A stretch of 64,000 bases of DNA from Clostridia bacterium (GCA_017531385.1 JAFXLD010000103.1:1-64000); one strand, 5' to 3'. Positions 42,366 to 51,130 are shown, counted from the stretch's first letter. Made by a program: numbers and translations. Notes: a model not told the origin generated them from the letters alone.

Positions 42366-43262
42366 TTATAAATACTTCTTAAAGAATTCGATTTGCTTTG
42401 CAGATACCTTTTTGAAATTTTCACCAAGATACGGCTCAAAATGGTCTATGGGCAACTGAATAAACTCGGCATTTTTAATTTTCGATACAGCTTTTTTAAC
42501 CGATTTAAGAGGAATAAGAGAGTCGTTTTCTCCGGCAACAACGAGAACAGGACATTTGATTTTATGAGCTACGCTTGTTGGACGATACAAAATCATAGTC
42601 AGTAATATTCTGGCAGGACAGGAGTTATCAACATCCATTCCTTCGGGAATAAGTGATTCATACCCAGATTTTGAGTCGCGGGTATTGAGAACAGCAAATT
42701 TTTCCGGTTCACTGAAAATAGGAATTCTGAATTCTTCTTTTTTCGTTATTATACTCGCAAGGTCTTTAAAGAAAGAAGCAACTGCTTTGCTCAAATATCC
42801 GATACCGTTGTGTATAACAATTGGTGCTGCACTTGCCACACCTGAAACAAAGGGAACCTGTGCCGATACAGCGGCAATATTTTGATCCTTAGCGGCAGTG
42901 GTTATTACATGACCACCGCTGAAAGAACTGCCCCAAAGTCCGATTTTATCATTATTGAATATACCTTCTTTTCTTGCCCACTCAATAGCAGCAAGATAAT
43001 CCTCCACATGCCTTTTTGGCGAAATCCACTGCTTCGGTGTGCCTTCGCTCAATCCGAATGTGCGATAATCAAAAAGCAAAACAGCGATACCTTCATTAGC
43101 AAAAGCTTCTGCAAAAGGCTCGAGTCCGCAATTCCTAAAACCTGCAAAGCCATGTGCCATAATAATTAAAGACGGCTTTTCTATGTTCTCGGGCATGTAT
43201 AACCAAGCAGCACATTTATCACCATGGCTTGTAAAAAATATGTCTTTTCTTATAAAGTTCAT
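42366..43262 (-). CDS. Alpha/beta hydrolase, dienelactone-hydrolase-like
   Basis: A 298-residue alpha/beta hydrolase. HGFAGFR is the oxyanion region, the nucleophile Ser lies in WGSSFSGG, the Asp in AGENDSLIP and the His in PIDHFEPY near the C-terminus. An insertion between strands 6 and 7 forms a lid. There is no signal peptide. The substrate is unknown; relatives act on esters, lactones or peptides. ATG at 43262 follows GAGGTG; an ATG at 43274 lacks one. It lies between the cargo and the mobilisation module. Confidence 0.82.
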   Translation of the reverse strand: MNFIRKDIFFTSHGDKCAAWLYMPENIEKPSLIIMAHGFAGFRNCGLEPFAEAFANEGIAVLLFDYRTFGLSEGTPKQWISPKRHVEDYLAAIEWARKEGIFNNDKIGLWGSSFSGGHVITTAAKDQNIAAVSAQVPFVSGVASAAPIVIHNGIGYLSKAVASFFKDLASIITKKEEFRIPIFSEPEKFAVLNTRDSKSGYESLIPEGMDVDNSCPARILLTMILYRPTSVAHKIKCPVLVVAGENDSLIPLKSVKKAVSKIKNAEFIQLPIDHFEPYLGENFKKVSAKQIEFFKKYL

Positions 43263-43379
43263 AATACACCTCATTAAATAAGATTAATCAAAAAATTTAA
43301 CTATGAATATTATATCACACTACAAATACAAATTTCAACTATCTCAAAATAGCCCTCGAAACACCAATTTTCGTATTTT

Positions 43380-43399
43380 GAATACTGCGACACATTTTT
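43380..43399 (+). repeat. GAATACTGCG element, copy 2
   Basis: Identical 20-bp unit (GAATACTGCG then ACACATTTTT) to copy 3 at 43994. It lies 38 bp before the zinc-ribbon gene, where a promoter or operator is expected; upstream bases TTCGTA are also shared with copy 3. Confidence 0.5.
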
Positions 43400-43436
43400 C
43401 GCAGATACTAAAATTTATCATCAGGAGGAATAAGAA

Positions 43437-43805
43437 ATGACACATGAATTAGCCGTGTACGAACACGAAAGTCAAGAGGAAATGAAACAGGAATGGGAAA
43501 TGTTTGACCGAAAAGGCTTTGCGAGGTTTTGCAAAATCTTAAGAGTAAGCTGTAAAGGCTGTCAGGAATATTTTTACACCTACAACAAGGACATAAAATA
43601 TTGTCTTGATTGCCGTAACAGTAATGTTGGTACTTGTCTAGCTAAACGTCGTGAGAGACTTCAAAGAAGAGAAAACACTATATGCAAGAGCTGTGGTGAG
43701 CCTTTCACTCCCCAAAGGTCAGGTGCCGTGTATTGCAGTAACTCCTGCAGGCAAAAGGCTTATCGTAACAGAAGTGCCAACACAGAGAACAGTGCCGATG
43801 TGTAA
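43437..43805 (+). CDS. Zinc-ribbon protein of the mobilisation module
   Basis: A 122-residue protein with two cysteine knuckle pairs: CKGCQEYF...CLDC (about 40-61) and CKSCGEPF...CSNSCRQKAYR (about 84-105). The second matches zinc ribbons common in element-encoded proteins. The helical N-terminus is acidic (ESQEEMKQEWEMFDRKG). Probably a DNA-binding regulator. The ATG follows AGGAGG. It is the first gene of the right-hand module and lies before a hairpin-rich region. Confidence 0.7.
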   Translation: MTHELAVYEHESQEEMKQEWEMFDRKGFARFCKILRVSCKGCQEYFYTYNKDIKYCLDCRNSNVGTCLAKRRERLQRRENTICKSCGEPFTPQRSGAVYCSNSCRQKAYRNRSANTENSADV

Positions 43806-43975
43806 AACTGTTACAGATGTGGTAAGTGTTACTTTTGAACACCTACTACAATCGTAACGATAGGCAACTTTTGTTACAGTTATACTAATGGGTTATTTTA
43901 ACCCACTGGAGTAACTGTAACGTTACGCCTCGTCCAAGTTCCCATAATGAGAACTTGCTGTAACTGTAACAAAAT
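43806..43975. other. Hairpin-rich non-coding region with GTTACAGTTA repeats
   Basis: Perfect 14-bp inverted repeats lie at 43869-43882 and 43961-43974 (TTTTGTTACAGTTA and its complement), with another TAACTGTAAC at 43912-43921 and a partial copy at 43810-43816. Between them are two small hairpins, GGGTTA/TAACCC (43890-43904) and CAAGTTC/GAACTTG (43935-43957). No reading frame is credible here. It could be an origin, an attenuator, or a multi-site operator. Confidence 0.55.
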
Positions 43976-43993
43976 GACCGACTTTCGTAATGT

Positions 43994-44013
43994 GAATACT
44001 GCGACACATTTTT
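43994..44013 (+). repeat. GAATACTGCG element, copy 3
   Basis: Exact match to copy 2, again preceded by TTCGTA with similar spacing, in the region before the Cys-rich-VLP gene. Confidence 0.5.
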
Positions 44014-44030
44014 ATATCATCACATACATA

Positions 44031-44057
44031 CCTGTCCTTTTCGGGCAGGATTTTTTA
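44031..44057 (+). terminator. Rho-independent terminator or attenuator
   Basis: Stem CCTGTCC/GGGCAGG (44031-44037 with 44043-44049, one G-U) followed by A and six T. A second stem, CCCGACC (44084-44090) with GGTCGGG (44112-44118) plus a T-rich tail, follows, so the leader of the next gene may be attenuated. Confidence 0.6.
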
Positions 44058-44153
44058 TTGTGAAACAACAAGGTTCCAGGGTACCCGACCGCAGTCTTTG
44101 ATCGCTCGTCGGGTCGGGTTCTTATTTTAAAGGAGGTGAAAACCATAGAACTG

Positions 44154-44516
44154 ATGTTAAGCAAACAAGCATTCAAAGAGGTTGCAAAGCTGATTAAAGG
44201 TAAATGCTGTAACTGTTACAAGGAAAACTGCCTGCTCCTTGATGATGGTGACACTCATACCTGTCCTCAGCTTATAACCCCAAGCCATGTCATCTGCAAG
44301 TATTTTATTAAGGCTGTACTGCCCGGTGAAAAAGCGTTGTTCAGAAATTTAAGCGGACAAGAGGCAACCGAAAGAATTACCTGCAAGGGCTGTGGAAAGA
44401 AAACTGAACGAACAGGCAGAAATCAAAAATACTGTCCCGACTGTGCAAGGGAAAATCAGCGAAAAAGAAATGCAGACTTTATGGCTTCAAAAAGGTCACG
44501 GCGTGGATATTTATGA
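44154..44516 (+). CDS. Cysteine-rich VLP-domain protein
   Basis: A 120-residue protein with the Cys_rich_VLP motif: CCNCYKENCLLLDDG, then CPQLITPSHVICKYFIKAVLP, followed by a zinc ribbon (CKGCGKKTERTGRNQKYCPDC). Such proteins are common beside relaxase and replication genes in clostridial elements; the exact role is unknown. The start is ambiguous. AGGAGG at 44131-44136 overlaps an in-frame GTG at 44136, while the first ATG (44154) lies 17 bp downstream of it. An intermediate non-ATG start cannot be excluded. Confidence 0.72.
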   Translation: MLSKQAFKEVAKLIKGKCCNCYKENCLLLDDGDTHTCPQLITPSHVICKYFIKAVLPGEKALFRNLSGQEATERITCKGCGKKTERTGRNQKYCPDCARENQRKRNADFMASKRSRRGYL

Positions 44517-44819
44517 GGCTGAAAAGCCTTTAATATCAAAGGTTTCAAAGGTAAAAACAACAAAAGGAATATACTTTTATGCCCAACAGATTAAAAACAT
44601 CCACATTTACTCAAAAAGATTTTACAAGAAAATGTAAAAATACGAACATACGAACAAAACGTAACATTGCTTGTGTTTAAGGCATTCAGCGTTCGGATTT
44701 TAAACGAACCTTGTGCCACATTGTTCGGTAATTACCCGTACAAGAAAACGCTTTAATTCTAATATTTTAATAGCTTGTTCGGATGTTCGGAAAATTCAAA
44801 TAAGAATGGAGGTGAAAAA
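44517..44819 (+). promoter_or_regulatory. Leader of the replication protein gene with CGAAC repeats
   Basis: About 300 bp without a credible gene. Seven copies of GTTCG or its complement CGAAC occur between 44643 and 44790 (44643, 44651, 44691, 44705, 44723, 44777, 44785), the last two directly before the ribosome site. Their density just upstream of a replication-type protein suggests iterons or an autoregulatory operator. Confidence 0.45.
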
Positions 44820-46649
44820 ATGGAAAATGAATATTTTGAATATCCCTTTTATATCTGGCAAAACAGCATCCATGTGTGTAAGGAGATAAGGGGCAAAGAG
44901 GTTGATATTAAGCTATGTAATTTTGTTGCAAGAATTGTTGAAGATATCACCCGTACCGATGGAGTTGAAAGTGAAAGATTCCTTTCAATAATCGGTAACG
45001 ATGAAAGCGGAAATCCGCTTCGTAAAATTACAGTACCCCTAAAGAATTTTGCTCAGCTTGATTGGGCACAGGAGTATTGGAGTATGAATTGTGTTATTGA
45101 AGCAGGCTACGGCAACCGCGATACTCTTCGTCAGGCAATACAGACAACTGCAAAATATGCCGATACAAAAACAATTTACGGTACTACGGGATGGTGGGAA
45201 ACTGCTGATGGTTGGAAGTTCTGTATGCCGGGTAATAAAGAAAGTGAAGTGGAACTGACTGAGAAAACAAAAGGCTTTTCTTTTAAAACTGATTCCGATA
45301 CAACGGAAACAATTTCGTTGATGAAAGATTTGCCTTACTCGGTTGCTCCAAAGAATATTATGTTCCCAATGCTTTCTTACACCCTCGGAAGTATTCTCGG
45401 TACTTTTATGGCAAAGGCAGGTAAAGAAGCAAAGACAGTAATTATGCTTTATGGTAAAACAGGTTCAATGAAAACGACATTGTCATTGCTTATTAATTCT
45501 CTCTTCGGCAGGTTCAATGAAGATAATATTCCCATGAACTTTCGTGATACACCAAAGAGTATTTTGAATTATTGCTTCATGCTTAAGGATTGTGCTGTGG
45601 TTATTGATGACTATCATCCCGGCTCAGGCAGAGAGCAATCTACTCAGGATGCAACAACACAGGCTCTTATCCGTGGTATCTGTAACCGTGAAGCAAGAGG
45701 TACTCTTGATAAAAACGGAAAACAGAGAGCAGCAAAAAGACCGCAATGCAATGTTATTATGACGGCTGAGTATCTTCCCAATGTCGGTGAAAGTGGTACA
45801 ACAAGATTTATTTCTCTTGAACTCAAACCCGGTGATATAAATCTTTACGAGCTTACAAAATATCAGCACTATGCCGAAGAAGGAATTTTATCGCACTTCA
45901 CTTTTCTTGCAACGGAAATGCTGAAAGCAAAATATCTCGATAATGAAAACGGAGAAAAGATACTTTTGGAAAAACTTAAAAGCACTTTTCTCTCTAACAG
46001 AAAATTCTTTAAATCAAAATCTGATGAAATGAATTTTCATATCAGACCGAGATTATGTGATGACCTTGCAAATTTAAAAATAGGTTTTGAGCTTTTCTGT
46101 GACACACTTATTCATTACGGCGGTATCACCGAAAACAGAAAAAGTGAAATGTTAAATGAGCTTGATGAAATTTTAATAAGGCTTGCTCTCACACAACAGT
46201 CATTGACTGAAACTGAACAACCCACAGAAATTTTCTTGCGTAAACTTCGCAGTTTAATTGATGTCGGTAAGGTAAATGTTATCGACAGAATGAAAACTGT
46301 TTTTGAAAAGCGGAAAAATCTTATCGGATATTTTGATGATGACAATTATTATTTTGAATCCGATGAAGCCTATGCTGCCGTTATTAAAGCCTGCAATGAT
46401 GTTGGTGAACACTTTCCTTTAACACAAAAGGCTCTTATTAAGGCTCTTAAAAATGAAGGTGTAAGTATTTGTTCCAAGGGAGAATGTACTAAAAATGTCA
46501 GAGTGTTCGGTACACCGAAGCGACTGCTTTGCATTTCAAAAGATACCTTTAACAAAAACTTACCGCCCGAAGATGAGTTAATGAATGAAGAAATTGATTT
46601 ACCTTTTGGTCCCGGTGAAGTGATAAGTGAAGAAAAAAGTGGGTTTTAA
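44820..46649 (+). CDS. DUF927-like P-loop replication protein
   Basis: A 609-residue protein whose central part matches the DUF927/primase-helicase type. The Walker A is YGKTGSMKTT (about 211-220), Walker B-like CAVVIDDYHPG (about 259) and a sensor-like NVIMTAEYLP (about 315). The N-terminal 190 residues resemble the DUF927 lead-in with YGTTGWWE. A C-terminal winged region follows. It probably drives replication of the excised element. ATG at 44820 follows GGAGGTG; upstream codons are not conserved. Confidence 0.75.
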   Translation: MENEYFEYPFYIWQNSIHVCKEIRGKEVDIKLCNFVARIVEDITRTDGVESERFLSIIGNDESGNPLRKITVPLKNFAQLDWAQEYWSMNCVIEAGYGNRDTLRQAIQTTAKYADTKTIYGTTGWWETADGWKFCMPGNKESEVELTEKTKGFSFKTDSDTTETISLMKDLPYSVAPKNIMFPMLSYTLGSILGTFMAKAGKEAKTVIMLYGKTGSMKTTLSLLINSLFGRFNEDNIPMNFRDTPKSILNYCFMLKDCAVVIDDYHPGSGREQSTQDATTQALIRGICNREARGTLDKNGKQRAAKRPQCNVIMTAEYLPNVGESGTTRFISLELKPGDINLYELTKYQHYAEEGILSHFTFLATEMLKAKYLDNENGEKILLEKLKSTFLSNRKFFKSKSDEMNFHIRPRLCDDLANLKIGFELFCDTLIHYGGITENRKSEMLNELDEILIRLALTQQSLTETEQPTEIFLRKLRSLIDVGKVNVIDRMKTVFEKRKNLIGYFDDDNYYFESDEAYAAVIKACNDVGEHFPLTQKALIKALKNEGVSICSKGECTKNVRVFGTPKRLLCISKDTFNKNLPPEDELMNEEIDLPFGPGEVISEEKSGF

Positions 46650-46667
46650 TAACTCACTTTTTCTTTT
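46634..46667 (+). terminator. Terminator overlapping the end of the DUF927 gene
   Basis: A hairpin with arms at 46634-46645 and 46651-46662 (one G-U) ends in TTTTTCTTTT. It spans the stop codon. Confidence 0.55.
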
Positions 46668-46668
46668 C

Positions 46669-46805
46669 GGCAAGTAGTAAACGAGGACTAACCTTTGACA
46701 TTCTTTTATATATGTCCGAAGTTTAGCAAGCATTGGATTTGTATCCTCAAATCCCGTAAAAACAGTAGTTTTTACAACACAAAAATTTACAGAAAGGAAA
46801 ATTTT
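46669..46805. other. Candidate oriT region upstream of mobC
   Basis: A non-coding stretch directly before the relaxosome genes. It contains a perfect inverted repeat, GTAAAAAC-AGTA-GTTTTTAC (46756-46775), and an AGTAGTAAACGAGG segment near 46675. Position and structure suit oriT, but no nic site can be assigned by eye. Confidence 0.4.
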
Positions 46806-47153
46806 ATGAGTAACAGAAAAAGAAATATTGATTTTCATGTGTACCTCAATGAAGAAGAAAATGCAGTTCTTGAGAGTATGTGTAAGAGATTAATGTGTAA
46901 CAGAAGCGATATTATTCGTGCTTTAATTTTAAGAACAAGGATTGTTGAAGCTCCGCCTGTTGATTATAAGAAGTTCATTATTGAGCTTCGCAGAGTCGGC
47001 ACGAATCTTAATCAGCTTACAGCTAAAGCAAATACAATCGGCTTTATTGACCGTGATGAATGTAAAAATGCTTTGGATAAAATCCGAAATCTTGAAAGTG
47101 ACATCGCAGAATTTTTCAAACCGGGTAAAAAGGAAAATCTGAAATGGCTGTAA
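46806..47153 (+). CDS. mobC: MobC-like relaxosome protein
   Basis: A 115-residue protein. The N-terminal ribbon-helix-helix region (DFHVYLNEEENAVLESMCKR) is followed by the MobC signature RRVGTNLNQLTAKAN (about 71-85) and a helical tail. MobC helps the relaxase open oriT. AAAGGAA precedes the ATG. Its end overlaps the relaxase start by 10 bp, so the two are coupled. Confidence 0.85.
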   Translation: MSNRKRNIDFHVYLNEEENAVLESMCKRLMCNRSDIIRALILRTRIVEAPPVDYKKFIIELRRVGTNLNQLTAKANTIGFIDRDECKNALDKIRNLESDIAEFFKPGKKENLKWL

Positions 47154-48604
47154 CGAGAATATGGGCAGTCAAAGATAATCTTTCACGAGTTCTTGATTAT
47201 GCTTCAAATAAAAACAAAACAGACTTGTCAAAGTATGCAGATTTAATTGATACACTTCATTATGCTGCCGATGAAGAGAAAATAAATCTTGAAAACGAAC
47301 AGAAGCTTCTCGTTGAAGGAATAAATTGCGACCCTGATATTGCAGTTCAGCAAATGATTGATACGAAAGAAATTTACGGAAAGACAGATGATGTTCTCGC
47401 TTATCACGCATATATTTCTTTCAAGCCCGGTGAAGTTTCTCCCGAAGAAGCACAGCAGGTTGCAATGGAAGTTGCAAATAAAATGTGGGGTGAAGATTAT
47501 GAACTCATCGTTGCAACACACCTTAATGCAAATTGTGTTCATTGTCATATCGTTATAAATTCTGTTTCAATTACAGACGGAAGAAAAATGAATGAGAATG
47601 AAGCAATGTATTATGAGTTCAGAAGAACGAGTGATGCTGTTTGTCGTGAGCACGGATTATCCGTAATTGAAAAACCAAAAGGTAAACGAGTGCCTTACAA
47701 TACTTATATGGCTCAGAAAAAAGGCATCAAAACAAAATATGATTATATGTGTGAAGATTTGGATTATGCTATCGAAAAAAGTCATAATGAACAAATCTTT
47801 TTCAAAATTATGAGCAGTAAAGGTTATTGGTTTAAGGATGAAGCAATCGGTTTCAGGACAGATAAATATCCCGTTAAGCTTTCAAATCTCGGTGAAGATT
47901 ACACCTACCAAAAAATCAGAGAACGAATTTATTCGCAGGATAAATTTGTAGCTGACAGAAATTATCGCAATTATCTTTACACAAATAAACAACTTCGTTA
48001 CACAACTTTTGTTTATGAATACAAAGGTGTGGTTTTTAAAGAATCTGATTTTAATTATCGGTTCAATGAAAATTTTGACGGAACGATTAAGCAGTTTACA
48101 CATGCACTTGTGGGTGCTGCAGTTCTTCAGGCTCCTGTGATTTCACTTTTGTTTCTTGCATTACTCTTTATTGGTGCAATAGCAGAAAAGAATGAATATA
48201 ACCCTCATCCTTTTTCACCACAGATGAGGTATTCAAAACCGAGAATGGAATTTATGAATAGTCAGATTGAACTTGCATTAAGTGAAAAACTTTATGATTT
48301 CTCGGACGTTGATAATTTCATTTTGAAAACCGACACCCGTATTGAAGAGCTGAAAACACAGCGTAATAAAATTTATAATCAGATAAGGCGTTGCAACGAC
48401 CCGGAGAAGAAAGAAAATCTCATTGCTGAACGTGATGCTCTTACAAGTAAAATCGCTATGCTTCGTGATAAATCTAAAATTGCGAAGCGAATTATTAAAG
48501 ACAGACCTGAACTTGAAATGAAAATTGAAGCAGAAAAATCACTCATAAGAGAGTGGTATTTCCCACAGAGAGAACGGGTACAGCAAAAACAATACGAAAG
48601 ATAA
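47144..48604 (+). CDS. mobA: MobA/VirD2-family relaxase
   Basis: A 486-residue mobilisation nuclease. The catalytic metal site is THLNANCVHCHIVIN, giving His126, His133 and His135, and YHAYISFKPGE is an upstream motif. The likely nicking tyrosine is in the first 30 residues (DYASNKNKT). A hydrophobic stretch at about 325-350 (LVGAAVLQAPVISLLFLALL) is unusual for a relaxase and may tether it to the membrane. The tail is coiled coil. It nicks oriT and pilots the strand through a helper transfer system. Confidence 0.9.
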   Translation: MAVTRIWAVKDNLSRVLDYASNKNKTDLSKYADLIDTLHYAADEEKINLENEQKLLVEGINCDPDIAVQQMIDTKEIYGKTDDVLAYHAYISFKPGEVSPEEAQQVAMEVANKMWGEDYELIVATHLNANCVHCHIVINSVSITDGRKMNENEAMYYEFRRTSDAVCREHGLSVIEKPKGKRVPYNTYMAQKKGIKTKYDYMCEDLDYAIEKSHNEQIFFKIMSSKGYWFKDEAIGFRTDKYPVKLSNLGEDYTYQKIRERIYSQDKFVADRNYRNYLYTNKQLRYTTFVYEYKGVVFKESDFNYRFNENFDGTIKQFTHALVGAAVLQAPVISLLFLALLFIGAIAEKNEYNPHPFSPQMRYSKPRMEFMNSQIELALSEKLYDFSDVDNFILKTDTRIEELKTQRNKIYNQIRRCNDPEKKENLIAERDALTSKIAMLRDKSKIAKRIIKDRPELEMKIEAEKSLIREWYFPQRERVQQKQYER

Positions 48605-48632
48605 CTATATTAAATTTATGGAGGTAAAACTT

Positions 48633-49478
48633 ATGACTAACAATATTACAACTATTAACATTTCGGAACTTCACCTTTTCCCCGACAATCCTTTTAAGGT
48701 GAGAAAAGATGAAGCTTTTGATGAGCTTACCGAGAGCATAATGGCAGACGGTATTTACACACCGCTTATGCTTGCTCCTGATAAGGAAAACGGCGGTTAT
48801 ATTATAATCTCAGGTCAGAGGAGATTTGAGGCGGCAAAAACGGCAGGGCTGGAAACAGTACCTGCCATTATTAATGAACTGAGTAAGGATGACATCATCA
48901 TTGCCGTTGTGGATAACAACATCTGTTCAAGGGACACCCTGCCGAGTGAAAAGGCTTTTGCCTACAAAATGAAAAACGATGCCATAAAGCACCGTGGAAA
49001 AACTTATGGACAAAATGTCCATAAGTTATCAAGGGATGAAATCTCTGAAAATGAAAGTGGCAGAACAGTACAAAGGTATATCCGCCTGACTTATCTTATT
49101 CCCGAGCTTTTGAAGCTTGTTGATGAAGGCAGAATTGGTATCAGTCCTGCTGTTGAATTGTCTTACTTCCCGGAGGACTTACAGAAATCGTTGTATTCTT
49201 ATTATGTTAATGATGAAGTTACACCAACGGTTTCGCAAGCACAGAGAATCAGGAAGCAACTTAATGATGGTGTTCTTACTGAAGATAGCTTTAATGAGAT
49301 TATGAATGAACTGAAGCCTAATCAAAAGGATGCTGTGCGTGTACCCGTAGAAAAGGTACAGAAATATTTCAAAAGCTATAAGGACCCGAAATTCATTGAG
49401 GATTTCATTGATAAAGCAATAGCTTTTTATGCTCGTCATCTTGAAAGACAGAGAAATCGTGATAGGGATGCAAGATGA
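48633..49478 (+). CDS. ParB-like nuclease/partition domain protein
   Basis: A 281-residue ParB/Srx-fold protein. The N-terminal domain reads ISELHLFPDNPFKVR, with ISGQRRFEAAKTAGL as the CTP/phosphate-binding box, and a central HTH region (about 120-175) with SGRTVQRYIRL. It is related to plasmid and element ParB/Noc proteins; no ParA gene is present. It may regulate element genes or help maintain the excised circle. ATG at 48633 follows GGAGGT. Its stop region overlaps a possible earlier start for the next gene. Confidence 0.85.
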   Translation: MTNNITTINISELHLFPDNPFKVRKDEAFDELTESIMADGIYTPLMLAPDKENGGYIIISGQRRFEAAKTAGLETVPAIINELSKDDIIIAVVDNNICSRDTLPSEKAFAYKMKNDAIKHRGKTYGQNVHKLSRDEISENESGRTVQRYIRLTYLIPELLKLVDEGRIGISPAVELSYFPEDLQKSLYSYYVNDEVTPTVSQAQRIRKQLNDGVLTEDSFNEIMNELKPNQKDAVRVPVEKVQKYFKSYKDPKFIEDFIDKAIAFYARHLERQRNRDRDAR

Positions 49479-49573
49479 TTAAAGTATCAAATGGTTACGG
49501 TCAGTTTATATTGACCGAATTTTTATTGCCAAGCACCGTAACCTCTTATTTTACAGAAATGGAGGATTATATT

Positions 49574-49801
49574 TTGAATAAAACAGATTTGAAATCACTT
49601 TATAAGGTTATGTTTACCGAATATCCCGATGTTGTAAATGTGGAACAGCTCAGCGAAATGCTCGGTGGTATCAGTGATAAAACAATTTACAGATTACTCA
49701 AAAACGGTGCTATAAAGAGCTTATATGTGGGTAAACGCTATATTATACCCAAGGCTTATGTCCTTGAATATTTATCAACACCCGATGCAGTGACCCCGTA
49801 A
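49574..49801 (+). CDS. Excisionase-like HTH protein, right copy
   Basis: A 75-residue protein with an excisionase-type HTH (NVEQLSEMLGGISDKTIYRL, then LYVGKRYIIPKAYVLEYL). It shares YPDVV, MLGGI and the wing with the left-end protein at 20135-20422. The TTG at 49574 is preferred because GGAGG lies 8 nt upstream and this matches the paralogue's length. An ATG at 49559 and one at 49475 overlapping the parB stop are alternatives. It lies directly before the integrase and is the best Xis candidate. Confidence 0.72.
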   Translation: MNKTDLKSLYKVMFTEYPDVVNVEQLSEMLGGISDKTIYRLLKNGAIKSLYVGKRYIIPKAYVLEYLSTPDAVTP

Positions 49802-49908
49802 AAATCCACTGCTCAAAACTTTGCACATTTGCTGTCGGCACAGTTTTATAATATAATGCAAGTGTCGATGGCAGGTGTGTCCCAAATAAACTATAAGGAG
49901 GAAAAATA

Positions 49909-51105
49909 ATGGTAGCGGGACACTTAAGAGTCAGAAATGACTACTACTATATCGTCTTAAGCTATACAGACGAAAAAGGTAAAAGACAAACACCTTCATT
50001 TGCAACTAACCTGAAGGTAAAAGGAAACAAGAAAAGGGCTGAAGATATGCTATACGAAGCCCGAAAAGCAAAAACTGAAGAGCTTGAAAAAAAGAAAGCT
50101 AAAAGGCGTAAAAATTATCAAAACGCTGAAAGTGATATTGGCTTTACTGAATTTTTGGTAAGTTGGCTTGAAATGATTAAACCCAATGTTGAAGTTACAA
50201 CCTATTCTGCTTATAACGTCGTAATTACCAAAAGGGTTAATCCTTACTTTGATAAACATTTTCCGAATTTAATGTTGAGGGAAGTTACACCAAAGATGAT
50301 ACAGGATTATTACACTTACGGACTTAAGGTAGAAGGTGTTTCTGCAAACACGGTTATTCATCGTCACGCCAATATCAGAAAAGCACTACAGCATGCTTAC
50401 AAAATCGGTCTTATAGATTCAAATCCAGCCGATAAAATTGAAAGACCGAAGAAAGAGAAGTTTGAAAGCTCTTATTACAATGCAGAGGAGTTGGAAGCAC
50501 TCTTTGAAGCAATTCAAGGAGACCCATGTGAACTTGCGGTAATAATTGCAGCCTTTTACGGACTCAGAAGAAGTGAGATTGTGGGATTAAAATGGAAAGC
50601 AATTGATTTTGAAAGAAAAACAATTACTATAAACCACATTGTCACCGAAACAATGATGGATGGAAAAAAGGTTGTAGTTCAGAAAAACAGACCAAAAACA
50701 AAATCGAGTTATCGTACCTTACCATTGGTTAAGCCCTTTGAGGAATTACTGCTGAATATTCGTGAAAAGCAGGAAATAAATAAAAAGCTTTGTGGGAAGT
50801 GCTATTGCAAGGATTATCTTGAGTATATTTATGTAAATGATTTAGGTGAATTGATAAGCCCAAATTTCATAACACAGCATTTCAGAATTTTTCTGAAAAA
50901 TCATAATTTGAGGCAAATTCGTTTTCACGACCTTCGTCATAGCTGTGCAAGTCTTTTATATGCCAATGGAGTAGCATTAAAAGACATTCAGGAATGGCTT
51001 GGTCACAGCGATATTTCAACCACATCAAATATTTATACTCACCTTGATTATAGCACGAAGGTCAATTCTGCAAATGCAATTATTGATTATTTTCCTACAA
51101 AATAA
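49909..51105 (+). CDS. int: Tyrosine integrase of the element
   Basis: A 398-residue tyrosine recombinase. An N-terminal arm-binding domain (about 1-55), a core-binding helical domain (about 75-175) and the catalytic domain carry Arg220, His340, Arg343, His366 and the nucleophile Tyr376 (in NIYTHLD). It should recombine the GATTTTGAGT core within tRNA-Leu. GGAGGTCA repeats near both ends are likely arm sites. The ATG follows AAGGAGG. It points towards the right end, with the replacement tRNA 187 bp beyond its stop. Confidence 0.93.
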   Translation: MVAGHLRVRNDYYYIVLSYTDEKGKRQTPSFATNLKVKGNKKRAEDMLYEARKAKTEELEKKKAKRRKNYQNAESDIGFTEFLVSWLEMIKPNVEVTTYSAYNVVITKRVNPYFDKHFPNLMLREVTPKMIQDYYTYGLKVEGVSANTVIHRHANIRKALQHAYKIGLIDSNPADKIERPKKEKFESSYYNAEELEALFEAIQGDPCELAVIIAAFYGLRRSEIVGLKWKAIDFERKTITINHIVTETMMDGKKVVVQKNRPKTKSSYRTLPLVKPFEELLLNIREKQEINKKLCGKCYCKDYLEYIYVNDLGELISPNFITQHFRIFLKNHNLRQIRFHDLRHSCASLLYANGVALKDIQEWLGHSDISTTSNIYTHLDYSTKVNSANAIIDYFPTK

Positions 51106-51112
51106 TGGAAAA

Positions 51113-51130
51113 TGACCTCCATTTGACCTC
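51113..51130. repeat. Right inner arm-type repeats
   Basis: TGACCTCC (51113-51120) and TTGACCTC (51123-51130), the same unit as at the left end, directly after the integrase stop and before the replacement tRNA. Confidence 0.55.
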
